This document shows positions 32,970 through 45,988 of a DNA stretch of 64,000 nucleotides, in pieces. The DNA is taken from the NCBI GenBank assembly GCA_009761415.1, contig QUOL01000024.1, positions 186,001 through 250,000 on the forward strand. Reading direction: 5' to 3'. A program made the translations under genes and the position numbers. The notes beneath the pieces were generated by a model. That model worked only from the letters and a program-made list of their open reading frames with translations, did no database searches and had not been told where the DNA came from. Within the stretch, counting starts at the first letter, position 1; each line of letters opens with the position of its first letter. This DNA is from Sarcomyxa edulis. Its lineage: Eukaryota > Basidiomycota > Agaricomycetes > Agaricales > Mycenaceae.

Positions 32970-34863
32970 TTTTCCGTTCTTCCTCCGTTGCGTTTTTGAC
33001 GACTTTACTTTCTGATCTTTCTGTCTACGACTTACTTGCCTCACAAGCGATGCATATGGCATTTATCTGATACGATGTGATACGATACCTCCAAAAAAGC
33101 CAAAAACATGAAATTGTACTTAGAGACTCCAGCTCTTGTCCTGTCTCCGCCAAGTTAAGCTTGTCAAGCGCTTTCTTCCAAGGTTTTTTCGCGTTCCTTT
33201 CTTTCTTCCGTGCCTATACAGCTCGGGGCTCTCGGTGCGTGCCCGTCGCCTGCATTCTCCGAGTCCGAAGGGAAAACCATATGTTATTATCCAAATATAA
33301 TTCCACAGGAACGGCCTTACGGCCTCATCTGACTTTGAGCTGTGATGAAATTCAAGTGACAGACATAGAGACACCGTGGTCTTCCGTCGCCGCCGTGATC
33401 TTCTGGGCCAGTCAGGACCAGTCTTAATCAGATACACGTAGATTAGATATCGGAGGAAGAAAATGGAAGAGGATCATGGTTTCTACTTAGAAGTCAGAGC
33501 GGCTTGCTAAGCAAAGGTCCCGCTGTAGACCATGGAGCGGGGCGTTTGTAAACATTTAGAGGGTGGAAACAATCGCAATTTGATTGTACCATTCGGTGCC
33601 GAAGGGGTGGGTGAGAACAGAAAGTTAGGAGTAAATCATAGAGGATGAGAAACGATATCAAGAATAATGCGTGGCCTCAATATAGATTAGATTTAGATTA
33701 GATGCCAGCAAGGAAGGGAAGTAAGCGTGGCAATGGTGCATACGATATCAGATAAAGTGCCACTCACGCATGCCCTCAACTACAACTATAGAGACCACGA
33801 AGACAAGCCAATTGGTGGAAAGGCATCGTAGCCATCCGAAGGCCGCCACGATACATGTACCTGGTGGGGTCTGTCTGTTGAGCGTCATGGGGAGTACACG
33901 CTAGTACACGGAGCATAGTTTAGCTTCGACTGAAATGATGAACAAGGAACTCAGGTATGGATATCGCGTAACAATAGAATAAGGCCATGTATCAAGCTCC
34001 TAGTATGCCCATGGATCAGATCGAGACTCAGGTACTGAGCGCCGCTTATTCCCAGGGCAGCGTACTATGGATGGACCGCACAAGAAACAGGGCATTTTGA
34101 CAGGGCAGTATGAATGACATCGACCGTAAGTCTCTATCAGCAGTCGTAGACAGTCATGGGATTCAAGGGAAAACTTACCTCGAAACGAGTCAAAAAAATC
34201 TGAAGGATGTCAATCCGAACAGAGCATTCTCGATTGCGCCGGTCAATTGACTTGGGGGAAATAGTCGGCCTGACCACAATGTGTCACTTCGCCAGGGGTT
34301 GTACTTTGTAGCACCGTTCTGCAGTAGATACACAGGTAGATCTTCACACGGATAGTAATTGGAGCCAAGTCGAACGGAAGAGTATATGATTTCCCGGAAG
34401 GAAAGCGTCAGACCGCATGTTTTCATTGCGAAAAAAAAAGTACCATCAATCACACCATGTCTTTTGCTTGGTATACCTACGCGACTCGGAATTCCGAGAA
34501 AGCCGATATACAGGTGAAGTTGGTGCAACTATACTCAGTTTCCTGGGATATAGTAGCGGAGTAGCGGTCGGCAGGAATGTCAAACAATATGAACTCGCCA
34601 AATTTGTCCCGAATTCCACCACAAAATCCGAGCTCGATGATATGACGGTTGCAAGACGAGTTTGGTCCGGCCGGGGGTCTTCCAGGCGGATGCTTGTCCG
34701 TGTTAGAGGCTAAGGCTGAACGGGAGATGCCGACGTACAAAGTTGAACTTACTACCTTATCTATTAATAGTATGTCCATGCACACTGTGGCGGTCCCGCA
34801 CTAGTGCCGCACAACCTGGGAGAATTTAGACCGCAGTCGGACTGAACGACAACCCCAACGACC
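32970..34863. other. Long intergenic region
   Basis: Nearly 1.9 kb without a convincing gene. Open frames near 33077-33437 overlap on opposite strands and have no recognisable motif. A fifth ATCAGATAA site occurs at 33747-33755, but no start codon of a recognised gene lies close by. Confidence 0.4.
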
Positions 34864-36116
34864 ATGGAATCACCTGGTGCGTAATGCAAAACTCCTCTCA
34901 TTTAATCGTTATTTCTTGCCGAACTTCAGTGGCTAACCTAGCGTTCACAGTGAAGACCGCACTGGGCTGCCTAGAAATCCTCGAGAATGTCATTGACCAT
35001 CTTTACGACGAGAAGCAATCGCTTACTTCTTGTGGTGCTGTTTGTAAAGCGTGGCTTTCGTTGAGCCGATACCATCTATTCTACTCAATCGACCTGTCTT
35101 TCATATACTACGCACAGGGACTCGTCCGAGTCCTGAACGACCCTTTGACCACTATCCCACCTTTCGTTCGTCGACTATATATTAGAATTCCCAACTCAGA
35201 CAATTTACGACAAGGGTCTGACGCCATCTTGCCATGCCTCGGCTCGCATCTTCTTGACGTGCGCCACCTCACTGTTGCCAACCTGACTTGGTCCAAATTG
35301 GGATCTAAAGCGAAATATACCCTCTTATCCTCGTTCCAACGAGTCATCTCGCTGAAGGTTCTCGATGCTAGATTTCCTGACATCGAGGCATTTGGAGATT
35401 GGATTTGCAGTTACCGACAGTTGGAGAGATTGTCTATCCGTTCTTTGAGGTTCGATAAACACCATCGCCTGGTTTCTACCAAGAGAATTTATCCGACGCG
35501 TTCAAACACATCGACGTCACGGATGTTCCAATGCGTGCGATAGTCCCGGCCTTCTTTGGTGGGCACTGGCTATACAACATGCAGAGCGTTTATCTGGAAG
35601 GATCCTGCACTCGGGAAGATGTTCTTGCCAATACACTTCTGCTCAGGGATCTAGGGGCACAGCTACAGCATCTCTATATTCGTATGACACCATTATTTCA
35701 GGAGCCCGATACAGGTACGAAGCGCCGATATATGTGTAAATATCCCTGCTGATTTAACATGAACAGTCAATCTCGTTCATAACACCGAGCTCCGTTCCCT
35801 TAGCCTCGGAAATATATATTACATCAACACTGACCCGATGCATTGCAGTATTCTCATATTGCGTTTCTTGGCTCAGATTTCCTCTCCCCACATGGAACTC
35901 ATCGAATTCACCATACCCGGCTCCCGACGTGATCTCAGCGTGGTGTTCGAGTGGGATCGATTGGAGGCAGCGCTTGACGATGAGAAATTCGAACACCTTC
36001 GCTGTGTCCGGTTCGTCATTGATAGACACCACTCGCGGCCCAATACCAAGGAGTTTATTAGAGCCCAGCTACCATCTGTGAACGCGCGCGGAATGATTGA
36101 GATCGAGAGTTATTAA
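34864..36116 (+). CDS. F-box-like protein with leucine-rich C-terminal half, one apparent 1-bp frameshift
   Basis: A 4-codon first exon (MESP) joins VKTALGCLEILENVIDHLYD, an F-box-like helix set (ENVIDHLYDEKQSLTSCGAV; CKAWLSLSRYHLF) common in Agaricomycete F-box genes. The rest is a series of short hydrophobic repeats (LLDVRHLTVANLTW; LERLSIRSLRF; LRSLSLGNIYY) ending IRAQLPSVNARGMIEIESY. At about 35471 the frame changes between DKHHRL and GFYQENLSDAFKH with no room for an intron. One extra G in the gg run would repair it. It is therefore either intact with a sequencing error or recently inactivated. It likely recruits a substrate to an SCF ligase. It ends 49 bp before the end of the convergent HIRA gene. 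Confidence 0.6.
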
Positions 36117-36165
36117 TTTCGTGATATCACTCGTCAATGCTGGAATGCGGTATTCGTACATATAT

Positions 36166-39100
36166 CTACTCTTCGTTCGCGGCCTTCTTCATCATATCTT
36201 GCCAATCTAACGCTAGTTTAGTTAACGTCTTACTCCGGACTGGAGAAAATACGTTAGTAAGGCATAGAGATACCAATCATCAAAGGATTGACTCACCAAA
36301 AATCGATAACACATCTTTAAGCAGATCCCGCTTCGACAACCCGCTCACAGTCGGACACCACGCCTCGTCTCGGCCAGGGCGCCTGGAAAATCTAACATTA
36401 GACCATTCACTCCCAAAATACATACGCTCGTAAGACATACCAATATATAGGCCCGAAAAGCTCCTTGATCAATTCCTCCGCTTTACCCCGGAACCCCTCA
36501 TCCGCGATCTTCTTCGCATAGATCAGAAGAGCCTGTTTATACTCCTGCGGACTGTCCAGCAATTTCGTAGAATGGAGCTTCGTCTCCAAATGCCCCAACG
36601 TCATCGCCGTACTCCACCACGCGGGTCGTTGCGCTGCGGGATTGATTTCATCTGCCATGCGGATGGTGCTTTCCAACGAAGTGAACACCCCGCGGTTCGC
36701 CGACTGGCTCATACCGCGTTGACGGCCTTGCCATACGTCCGAGCCTTCGGACCACCAGCGTTCGCTGAGTTTGATCCACGTCGACAAGGTGGAATCGTAG
36801 GAGTATGCAACGCCGTTTGAGCATTGTAGGACAGGGGCGCCATTTGGTCGGATAGTTGCGGACGTGACGGTGCTGTTGGGTGAAGAGGCGAGTATTGGTT
36901 GAACAGACACAGGGGAAAAGAAGGAACATTGTTTTTTCGTGTTCCTAAAAATGCATTGACAATCAATTAATCATCTAAAAGTTCGGTGCAGAAATCGTGA
37001 AACCTACCAGCAGTACACCATTTGAGAAGACGTGATCACCAACAGAGCATTTTTATTTCCATCCATGAATGAACAAGGTGACCCAAGACAAAGAGCAGGC
37101 ATCAATCTACAAGACCCCCATAGCGCGAATGAGAAGAACGTCCAACATGAAGAGCCAACGATATAACGGACTAACCTCCTACCAGTATGCGAATAAACGT
37201 TGACGGAACCATCTTGCATAGCGACTGCACAAAAGTTCGACGTTGCTTTGATAGCTAATACAGGACACGGGAGATAGTCGAGCCACTGGATCTGTTTGCC
37301 ACTCACGAAGGTAACCTCAGTGTGCCCTATGAACGACAACAGGACGTTTCAATAGAGGTGTGAAGAAGACACTCAAAGAAACGCACCATTATTGGTCTCT
37401 GAATTCTTTGCCTCCAAGACAGTATCTTCGCCCTCAAGTTCCGAGCTCAAGAAGGTCAAGAGTGGCGGAACTGGAAGGGTGTTACCCCAGAGGATTTCCG
37501 TCGAAGGACCTCCTTGTCCTTGACCTATCTTCCGAACAGGGACAGCTTCTCGTGGTAGATCTCCACCAAGTGTTCTGGGCTTGCTACCGCTCGGTCGTGG
37601 TTCATGCGTGAGATCGATGGTAGCCGCTGCAGACTTTCCTCTCCCAGTAGTATCCAGAGAGTCGATAGGTACATCCATGTCTATATCCGCATCCATATCG
37701 GCTTGACGATCGATGTTATGAGGAAAGGCGTTCGCAGTTGAAACTGGAGAAACAGAGTGTGAATGAGAGTGGGAATTGGAATTGGATATTCCTGTGTTGA
37801 GCTTGGAAGGTGGAGGGATATGTGATCGGGGCACAACAGCTTCAGAGGAATTAGACGAGTTGACTGCTGAGGGTATAGAACTCGCTTGTGTAAGTGTAGC
37901 ACGCTTCTTCTTTCCTCTTTTCGCAACTAGCATGTTTATACGCTCTCCACCTCCGTTAATGGTTTGACCGAATCCAGTTTGGGACGGCTGGGGAGCTGAA
38001 CTTGCCAAGGACGGGGATCTGGACATTTTGGCGGGCACGTTGTGTGAATATCCCTCGGGAAGGGGAGGCGCTTGGAACCCAAATTTCTGGAGATATTGTT
38101 CCTGGACAGAATGGGGTGCAATGCCCTCCAGTTCTTCTTGGTCAAAGTCAAATACTCCCAAGGTTCCGTCAGAGGAAGCAGCATAGAGAGTCAGGCCATC
38201 CCAAGACCTGAGTACTATAATGAGTTCTAGAACGGTGGGAAGAAGGAAGACTGAAACGTGCCAGCTCAAATCCATTATTTGCCTTTCAAATACTTCTTTT
38301 GCCACGATGAGGGGGCGTGCCGATTTAGTTTGCCATACAGATACTGATCTGTCGTCCGCGCCTAGAGCAACTACTGAGCAAATGTTGGACGTAGCGACTG
38401 GAGCTGATGGATTGCGCAAAAAAATATGAGGGTTATAAGCCTGTAGAGATGTCTGCATCAGATCAAAAAATAAGGGACTAGACGAGGCACTTACAGCAAC
38501 TTCGACAGTGTTCTCATGACCAACAAGACTAATCTCTGACGTCCAAGTGCCACGAGTGATTACGGCTGCGATAAAGACGAAGCCCTTGTTATTTGTGGCG
38601 TTGGAAGCAGTTATATGAGCTCCATCAGGCGACCAACTAAACACAATGGACGACGTCCAGTTCAAAGAACGAACAGACGCGACGCGACAATAGAAAAACC
38701 TTACCTCAATCGTCGAAAGAATGTGCTCCCTGGAGAGTCTTCGAAAGGCTTCTTCACCTCGGCTTCGAGCTTCCAGTCGGTGGTCCTCCAAATTTTAACT
38801 GACCTGTCGTCCGACTGAGTGGCTAGAAATTCTCCTACGGGATCCCAGCACACACCCTTAACAAACCCCTGATGCTGGTCAAGTTTGCGCAAACGCTCTG
38901 CGGATGTAAAGAGCCAATTTAGGGTTTCTCGTCATTGAAAAGGGATCGGCCATACCAAGTGTAAATCCACACCAAACTATTACTTGGGAATCCAGGCCTA
39001 CTGATGCCAGATAACGGTCTCCTGGTGACCAGGCGACATCCGTCACATCTGGAAGACCTGAGAATGGACACTGAGAAAATAGTACATGAACAGACATACC

Positions 39101-39578
39101 ACTATCATGGCCTGGAAGCCGCTTCAAAGGTTTCCATCCTTCAACATTCACTTCGTCTGAGCCCCAAACTTTTCCTCTTGCTACTCTACCATACGGTAAA
39201 CAAATATCTGAGCGACTTTGGGAAAACTTGCAAGCCGCCAACAAAAACTCACGGGTCAAGGTCCCAAATCATAACGATCGTATCGTCACTTCCACTGGCA
39301 AGCCATCTACCAGAATGAGCCCATCTGACAGTCAGAACAGGTCCAGTATGCATGGTCAAGGTACAGAGAGATTTCGGAGGCTTGTTAGAAAGTTCCGAGG
39401 CAGGATTGAGAATTGGTTTGGTGCTCCATATTCGTATTTTGGCATCGAGACCTCCAGTTGCAATCCGCGAACCATCGGGGTGAACATGGACAGAGAATAT
39501 AGATAAACGTTTGGCTGTTTCGTCGTTTTTTGCGGCAGAGTCTTTGTGGATAACCCAGGCAGGTTTTGTGAATCGCAT
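36166..39578 (-). CDS. HIRA/Hir1 histone chaperone subunit
   Basis: This WD40 protein of the HIR complex deposits H3-H4 independently of replication and represses histone genes. The start was chosen at MRFTKPAWVIHKD because homologues begin M-x3-KPxWV. Repeats: FSVHVHPDGSRIATGGLDAK with IRIWS, MHTGPVLTVRWAHSGRWLAS, VTDVAWSPGDRYLASVGLDS, GFVKGVCWDPVGEFLATQSD, LSWSPDGAHITASNA, and SWDGLTLYAASSDGTLGVFD. A long disordered, Ser/Asn/His-rich linker (HSHSHSVSPVSTANAFPH) follows, then the C-terminal Hira domain: LPCPVLAIKATSNFCAVAMQ, MTLGHLETKLHSTKLLDSPQ, and the final exons WCPTVSGLSKRDLLKDVLSI and RSKTLTKLALDWQDMMKKAA. About ten introns. The two terminal exons (after 36440) extend it well past the first in-frame stop. 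Confidence 0.88.
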
Positions 39579-40473
39579 GTAGGCAATATGGTGTCCGGTT
39601 ATCCACTCCGAGACTTGGTATTTTTCTCGTAGTTTCGTTTCAGAACTTGCAGGCGAACGCAATAGTCGAGTTCAAGGGGGTTTAAGGTCAAAATTACGGC
39701 AATTTATTGAGGACTTTGAGGCTGAAGCTGAAGCTTTGACGAGCGGGTGGCTGTTGGTGGTCTGAAGTCACGGTAAGAGGCAAGCCAAAGGCAAGCACTG
39801 CTTTTTACGCACGCGAGATCTCTTCCTCTCGACCACTGAGCATTCTGGTGATACCAACGGCCCTTCTGCCCAGGAACGCTGCCTTTTCGTCTGACGTCTC
39901 TCTCATAACAAACGCGGGCAGTTAACTGGCCGTTATCCCCACTCGGCCTGGAAAAATCGTTCGCCATTTCCGCATATGATGGCGATTCAACGCCTTAGCT
40001 CGGAACGTAACTAGTTTTTGCAACAATGTCGATGCTATGGTGCCTCTTAGACAGGTTTGTTTCCACGAAATCCGACGATGTCAGAACTTTCTCACTCCTT
40101 GTGGACCATCGTCTCTGGGTGGCTTTCCCCTCGCGCACCAGAGCATCCCCTGAATACTTTCATTTATGTGAGTCTTGGCTCAACATATGTCATTTATGTT
40201 CTGAGTGCGCAATCTTCATGCGCACCAGTATAAATACGGAGATTGTGTGCCTTCTTATCGTTAGAGAGAAGACCTTCTCGCGCCATACTGTTCTGCGAGA
40301 GCGTCATATCCATGTCCATTGATAGGTTCAAAGAGCTCGTGACGATGCGCTCCTCCCTATCGCGGATGGCGTATTCTTCAGATAACCCTTGGTACCTGAT
40401 TTTACCGGCCTTTTATACCAAACCATGTGTCTGAGAAATCGGTCGTGTCTTCTTCACCCACCTTGCGGCCATA
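39579..40473. other. Divergent region between HIRA and the MFS gene
   Basis: About 900 bp containing both promoters. A minus-strand frame at 39704-39967 (87 codons; MANDFSRPSGDNGQLTARVC; WYHQNAQWSRGRDLACVKSS) is unusually free of low complexity but matches no family I know. It could be a small gene, a non-coding RNA read as protein, or chance. Confidence 0.4.
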
Positions 40474-43307
40474 ATGTCTTCGCAGACGCACACCACCACC
40501 AAGTTGAAAGAGCCTCCCAGTCCTACGTCTTCCGTTAACTCTGTTGACAAACTCCCGATTGCAGACTCTACGTCTGCTTCCGACGACCTAGTCGACTCTG
40601 AGCCTCCGCCTTTCAAACTAGGCACCCTGCTCTTTCGACGCTCAGAGCGTATAGACCCAGATTCCACTGCTACGCGACGTTCAGTGTTCGACGATCCTGA
40701 CCTGGCTTCCCACTATTGGCCTAAAAAGGAATATGAGAATCTGCATAGGTTTGATCCAGCTGCCCGCTGGACCTACAAAGAAGAAAAGGTATGTTCATGT
40801 TCTCGAGGTAGAGGAGAAATGCAGAATCCGATGACCGTCCCTTCTTCACAGGCCCTCGTTCGTAAAATTGATTGGAGAATCATGCTTTGGGCCGCCATCA
40901 GCTTCTCGGCCTTGAACATCGACAGGAGCAATATCTCACAGGCTAATAGCGACTCGTTTCTACCGGACTTGGGGGTCAGTAAACTTTTGCTTCATTAATC
41001 CGAGGGTAAATCTGACCACCAGTCACTTTCAGCTGACGACTGACGGTTCGTCTTATTTCTCACGTGTCCTTATCATTTCGAGATCCATCCCTTCCACCAG
41101 ATTTCAATTGGGGGAACAGCGTGTTTCGATTGGCATTTCTTTGTGCTGAGCTACCGTCCCAGCTAGTCTCTAAACGTGTCAGTTCGTTCTTTTGTTTTTA
41201 AGCTCCGATCTACTCACATATGATGACAACGCAGGTTGGACCCGACCGCTGGATCCCTACACAAATGTGTCTTTGGAGTGCGTTCAGCTTGGATTTGATA
41301 ACTAAATTACCATGACGAGCCTCATATTTTTTTTGCAGGTATCGTGACACTATGCCAATTTTGGCTGACGGGGCGTACTTCGTTTTTGGTCACTAGAGCT
41401 TTGCTTGGGTACGTTGTTTGCCTTACATGTATTTACACTTCTACTAATTGCCTCGACCGCGTTTTAGTTTCATTCAGGGAGGGTGGGTGCTCATCAGTCG
41501 CTCAAGCTCGTAAATTCTAATACATCAAGCAGGTTCATCCCGGATCTGATCTTATATCTGTCATGTACGTTATCCCGTAATATTGTTGACTAGTACTGAC
41601 CTTGAACTACGAAGACTTTTACACGAAGAATGAGCTACCTTTCAGATTGGCACTGTTCTGGATGTCCTCCAACCTTTGCAGTATCATTTCAAGTTTCATT
41701 GCATTCGGCGTTCTGCGACTTCGAGGCACTCTTGGGCGAGCAGGATGGCGGTATGTCAATCTCATATCAATACGCTTATCTCGATCTGACGTGCTTTCCA
41801 CAGCTGGCTCTTCTTGATAGAGTGAGTGCTCGGTCTAAATAACATTCAAGCTTCATCTTAGACTTATTTGCCAAACAGGGGATTACTCACTCTAACAATC
41901 GGGTTTACAACGTACTTCATGATGCCTTCTTCGCCAACCCATTCTAAGACATGGTTCCGTCCTAAAGGCTGGTTCACTGAAAGAGAGGAAACCATAATCG
42001 TCTCTCGCATTTTGCGAGACGATCCCACAAAGGTGACTGAAATAACCTTTCAGGTTCTGCGTCCACTTCCTGATACATGATATTGTTGTAGGGTGACATG
42101 CATAACCGTGAAGGACTCACCCTAAAGAGACTTTGGACGGCTGTCTGCGATTACGACTTGTGGCCACTATATATCTTGTCAGTGTTGATCGTCGTGTCTT
42201 TAATCGCGACTCACTGATGTATATTCCAGAGGCTTGATGTTCGGCATACCGATTTCACCGCCTTCGACTTATCTGACACTGTCTCTTCGAAATATCGGGT
42301 AAATTTCACGCATTTGGCCATTATATAGCGACGAGTAATTGACCACTCCGCATAGGTTCAATACATTCCAAACCAATCTCCTCACTATTCCTTCAAGCGT
42401 GCTAGGGATGGTGCGTTCTATCCCGCTTTCCCTTGCACCTACGCAGTGGGGCGTCATTTTGACTTACTACTTCTCTTTTCCTTCCAGATAACGATGTTCG
42501 GAATAACCCTCCTGTCCGAAACGGTGAACGATCGATCCTTTGTATCCATGCTAGAGGATGTATGGTCTCTGCCCTTTTTGGTGGCATTGTATACCCTGCC
42601 GCCAAATCCAAATCAATGGATATATTTTGTGCGTGTCTTCTATGCAATTTATAACTATTTGCCTCTAACTTTGCGGATCATCTTGTTGCAGGGTTTGGCG
42701 ACTGGTCTGTTGTCCTACCCGTGAATTGATCCTCAAAATGCTCAGTCAAGCACATGACTTACACTCAGCATCTTCGCAGATATACTCATCCAATCCAAGT
42801 GGGTTGGTGTTCGAGAAATTCCGGTGCTGTCGCAAGTCGAACCGTGAACGCCTCCTTGTATAACATGTGCGTCTTTGTTTTTTCGCCCTTCGAGCTTTTC
42901 AACCGACCACTTCGTCCATTTCAGGTTCGTTCAAGCAAGTAGTATTATCGCAGCACAGATATACCGAAAGGACGACGCCCCTAGATGTATGATGTTTTTT
43001 CTGTGCGATTGTTCATTTTCTGACTCAATATCATCCTCTTGTCTCTTAGACCGACGTGGAAATCGGATCCTGATTACCATATGCCTCGTCAACATGCTCA
43101 TACTCTACCCCAGTACGAAGGCATATTATATATGGAGGAACCGTCAGCGTTCACGGATTTGGGATGCCATGACACCGGAGGTTCGTCTCGCTCATATAGA
43201 ATTTAGGATGCCATTGACGTCTGTATGAAACTCAGGAGCGCAGCAACTATCTTTCTACTACGGCGGACATCGGAAACAGACGCCTTGATTTCAGATTTGC
43301 TCACTAA
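40474..43307 (+). CDS. MFS transporter, Dal5-type anion:cation symporter family
   Basis: A 12-helix plasma-membrane permease of the allantoate/nicotinate group. The hydrophilic N-terminus (MSSQTHTTTKLKEPPSPTSS) precedes KIDWRIMLWAAISFSALNID and RSNISQANSDSFLPDLG, the usual first helix of this family. It continues through WGNSVFRLAFLCAELPSQLV, GPDRWIPTQMCLWS, TRALLGFIQGGFIPDLILYL, TKNELPFRLALFWMS, the central loop GWFTEREETIIVSRILRDDP and FQTNLLTIPSSVLGM. The C-terminal signature ADIGNRRLDFRFAH ends at 43307. At least twelve short introns, some exons under 20 codons. The substrate (a small organic anion, amide or vitamin) cannot be read from sequence. No neighbouring biosynthetic genes suggest one. 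Confidence 0.82.
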
Positions 43308-43508
43308 GCAGATACCTATCGTTATATAATATCCAATCCGCTTGGATCTTCTCGTGTATAGCATACAATTTGACTTGAAAACGACTAGGGATCAATATGG
43401 CGACATGAAAGCAACCACGAAAACAAGAAAGCAAGAAAGCAATGCCCTATACTACACATGTACAGATGCTGTCAATAGATAAAGCACACAACGCAACATC
43501 AATAGCCA

Positions 43509-45706
43509 CTATCGAGCAAGTCCAGCTTTAGCCGCCTGCAACCTCTTCGAATTCTTAGCCTCAAGAGACTTCTTGTCAGCAGTCCCCAGACCATCCAACG
43601 CAGCCATAGCGCCCGTTGCGAAATTGTACGCCTGTGCGTAAATCTTGATACGAAGAGCCATCTCCGCAGCGTTCCCAAGGCAGAGCACTAACTCTTTCCG
43701 AGCGTCCTTGACCTGTCCCTCCCATTTGCCATCAGTCGCACGGTTGAAAGCGACGAGTGCCGCAGCAAGTTCTGCAGCGCTACGATACGCCTCGAGAGCA
43801 AATTCCTCCTCGTTGGATGACTGGAGACGCTCGTGACCCTTCTCACGACGAGCAACAGTACGCTTCATAGCCAAGACCAAAACTCGACGTATAATATCGG
43901 GGTCAGTGATCTGTTTGATTTGGCCTATAGAAGTCGAAGTCGACGTTCCAGCTGGAAGTTTCGTCCAGGTCCTAATGGATTCTAAAACCCCTCGCTCGGC
44001 TAACACGGTGAGAAGGCGGATGAGGGCTAGCGGACCTGCTACGACTTCCCCTGCGATCTGAGTGGGTGCAAGGGATGTTTCACCGGTGGAGAGAGCGTGC
44101 ATGGGTGTTCGGAAGATCTCTTCCGCTCGTTCGATCCATTTGTACCTGTCTCCTTCGTCGTGAAGAGATGCCTGCATTGATTTGATGTTTTGAGAAGCGA
44201 GGTAACCAATCCGAAGGAGGGATGTGAGGTCGGGTTCGGGGATGTTGGATACGTGAGTGAGAGAGGCGATGATTCGAAGCATGCAGATGCGAGAGGCACC
44301 TATGTGGGATATCTTGTCAATTGAAGGGTAGAAGCTGTACCAGATTCCATACCTCGATACTCAAACATCTCGCGGAAGGACTGTTCATCAGGAACCGATT
44401 GTGCATAGTAGTCAGATTTGACTTTATGGAAGAGCCTAGATATTGGAGTTACGTGCTGGTCAAGTAAATAGTATACTTTTATGTTGCACGTACGGTTTGA
44501 TGCTCTGCCATTTTTCGTCATCAATTTTGGCCCACACCTTTACGATTTTCTCGACCCAGTTCTTACGAGACGTGAGGATCTCGAGGGCTTCGAGTAGTGC
44601 TTTCCACTCTGCCTCCGATTTTCCTGGGGTTATAGACCCGGACACTCCAGGCACGATATCAAATGGAACCTGGAAGAGTGTAGCTATCACCTCGCATGCT
44701 ACCGAGTCCACCTGGGTTTCAGGATACCAAGCCGGCCGTTTGACAATTGCACATTCGAACAAAAGGTCCAAAAGTTCGGGGTCGTGTTTTATGATGTCCA
44801 AACAGAACTGCTTTGTTGGAGGTGGCCATCTGCACAGGAGGCCACTGGCGACCCATATCGCACTCTCTTGAGCCATGGCATAATATCGTGGTGCATACTT
44901 CGCAGCTATAGAGGCAGGCGTCTAAGGAAAAGGTCATTTAAAGTCACGAGATGCAATCAAAGTGAATGACTCACCGTTTGTGAACCTAATGCCATGCAAC
45001 TCTGCCATGTCGTCTCCGGGGACCCGAAACTCTCAACGCTAGACTCAGGACCTGCTAAGATGAACTGACACATCTTGGACATAATTTTAGATGTTTCCTC
45101 GCTGGTGAGACGATCCCCAAGGAAACACTCGCTTGCATAGACACGTAACGCATTGACAGCGACGCTGCGATGAATGGCAAGAGGATGGTTCATGGCTTTC
45201 TGGAAGCGAGCGCAGATATTAGGCACATATGGAAGAATCCAACTCGAACTACTCACATCCAAGCATATGTTAACCGCATCGAACTCAATAAGCTGGTCGA
45301 GGACCTCACCTCGTTCAGCGATATTTCCTGTCCTGATGAGATGGCTGATGGAATCCAGAGCCTGGTACGCAGCGATAGAGCATTCTTTCTCAGGACGAGT
45401 ATTCTGCGTGATGGTGAGCATATTTTTCACGATTCCTGCCTCGAATGCCGCTTTTTCGAACGAGTCGAATTTGACCTGTCCAGGAGGTCTGACATCCTCC
45501 TCGAAGATCTTTTTGAATGCTCCCTGATACCAAACGAGAGATTAGGAAGGCTAGATAGATGTTAGTGGACTCACACAATAGTTTTGCAACAAAATCTTGT
45601 CCTGATCCGGTTCTAATAATTTTTCGAAAACTTCAGGGAGAATGATGTGCAGCCGTTCTGGGGAGCCTCGTAAGACCGAGTCAAGGTTGTCTATGCCTAT
45701 ACGCAT
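43509..45706 (-). CDS. Conserved-looking helical-repeat protein of unknown function
   Basis: Spliced frames give about 640 aa starting MRIGIDNLDSVLRGSPERLH and ending AKNSKRLQAAKAGLAR. The whole length is predicted helical with armadillo/HEAT-like pairs (ECSIAAYQALDSISHLIRTG; LAIHRSVAVNALRVYASECF; LEALEILTSRKNWVEKIVKV; AGPLALIRLLTVLAERGVLE). No catalytic motif, signal peptide or membrane segment is evident. Good codon continuity across about six short introns makes it a real gene. I do not recognise a named family. A scaffold or transport-adaptor role is only a guess from the repeat architecture. Confidence 0.65.
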
Positions 45707-45988
45707 GGTGAAAGAGGAGTAGATATCGCTAGATAGAAAGAAGGAAAGATGAAACAGATTTGGAACCAAAAGCTGTAGCGACGCGTGCTCGCGTGAACGT
45801 TTTCGGAGATTACTTCGGCCATGTGACGTGGTTCTCGAGACGCGTCTCTTACGCGTCTGCCCAACGGGAACTCGACCACGAGGAGGAGGGCATGGTATTT
45901 CTAGTATCAGAGGGTATCACTATATGTAATTGCAAGTAGTTATGTTGAATAGGTACATGGATCAACAAAGGCGCGCTGGATGATTGAA

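Noticed and set aside
33077..33437. Overlapping open frames on opposite strands
   Set aside because: No motif, no splice continuation, and equal quality on both strands.
39800..39880. tRNA-like segment (minus strand tgctcagtggtcgagagg)
   Set aside because: It resembles a D-arm, but no T-arm (GGTTCGAATCC type) or acceptor pairing was found.
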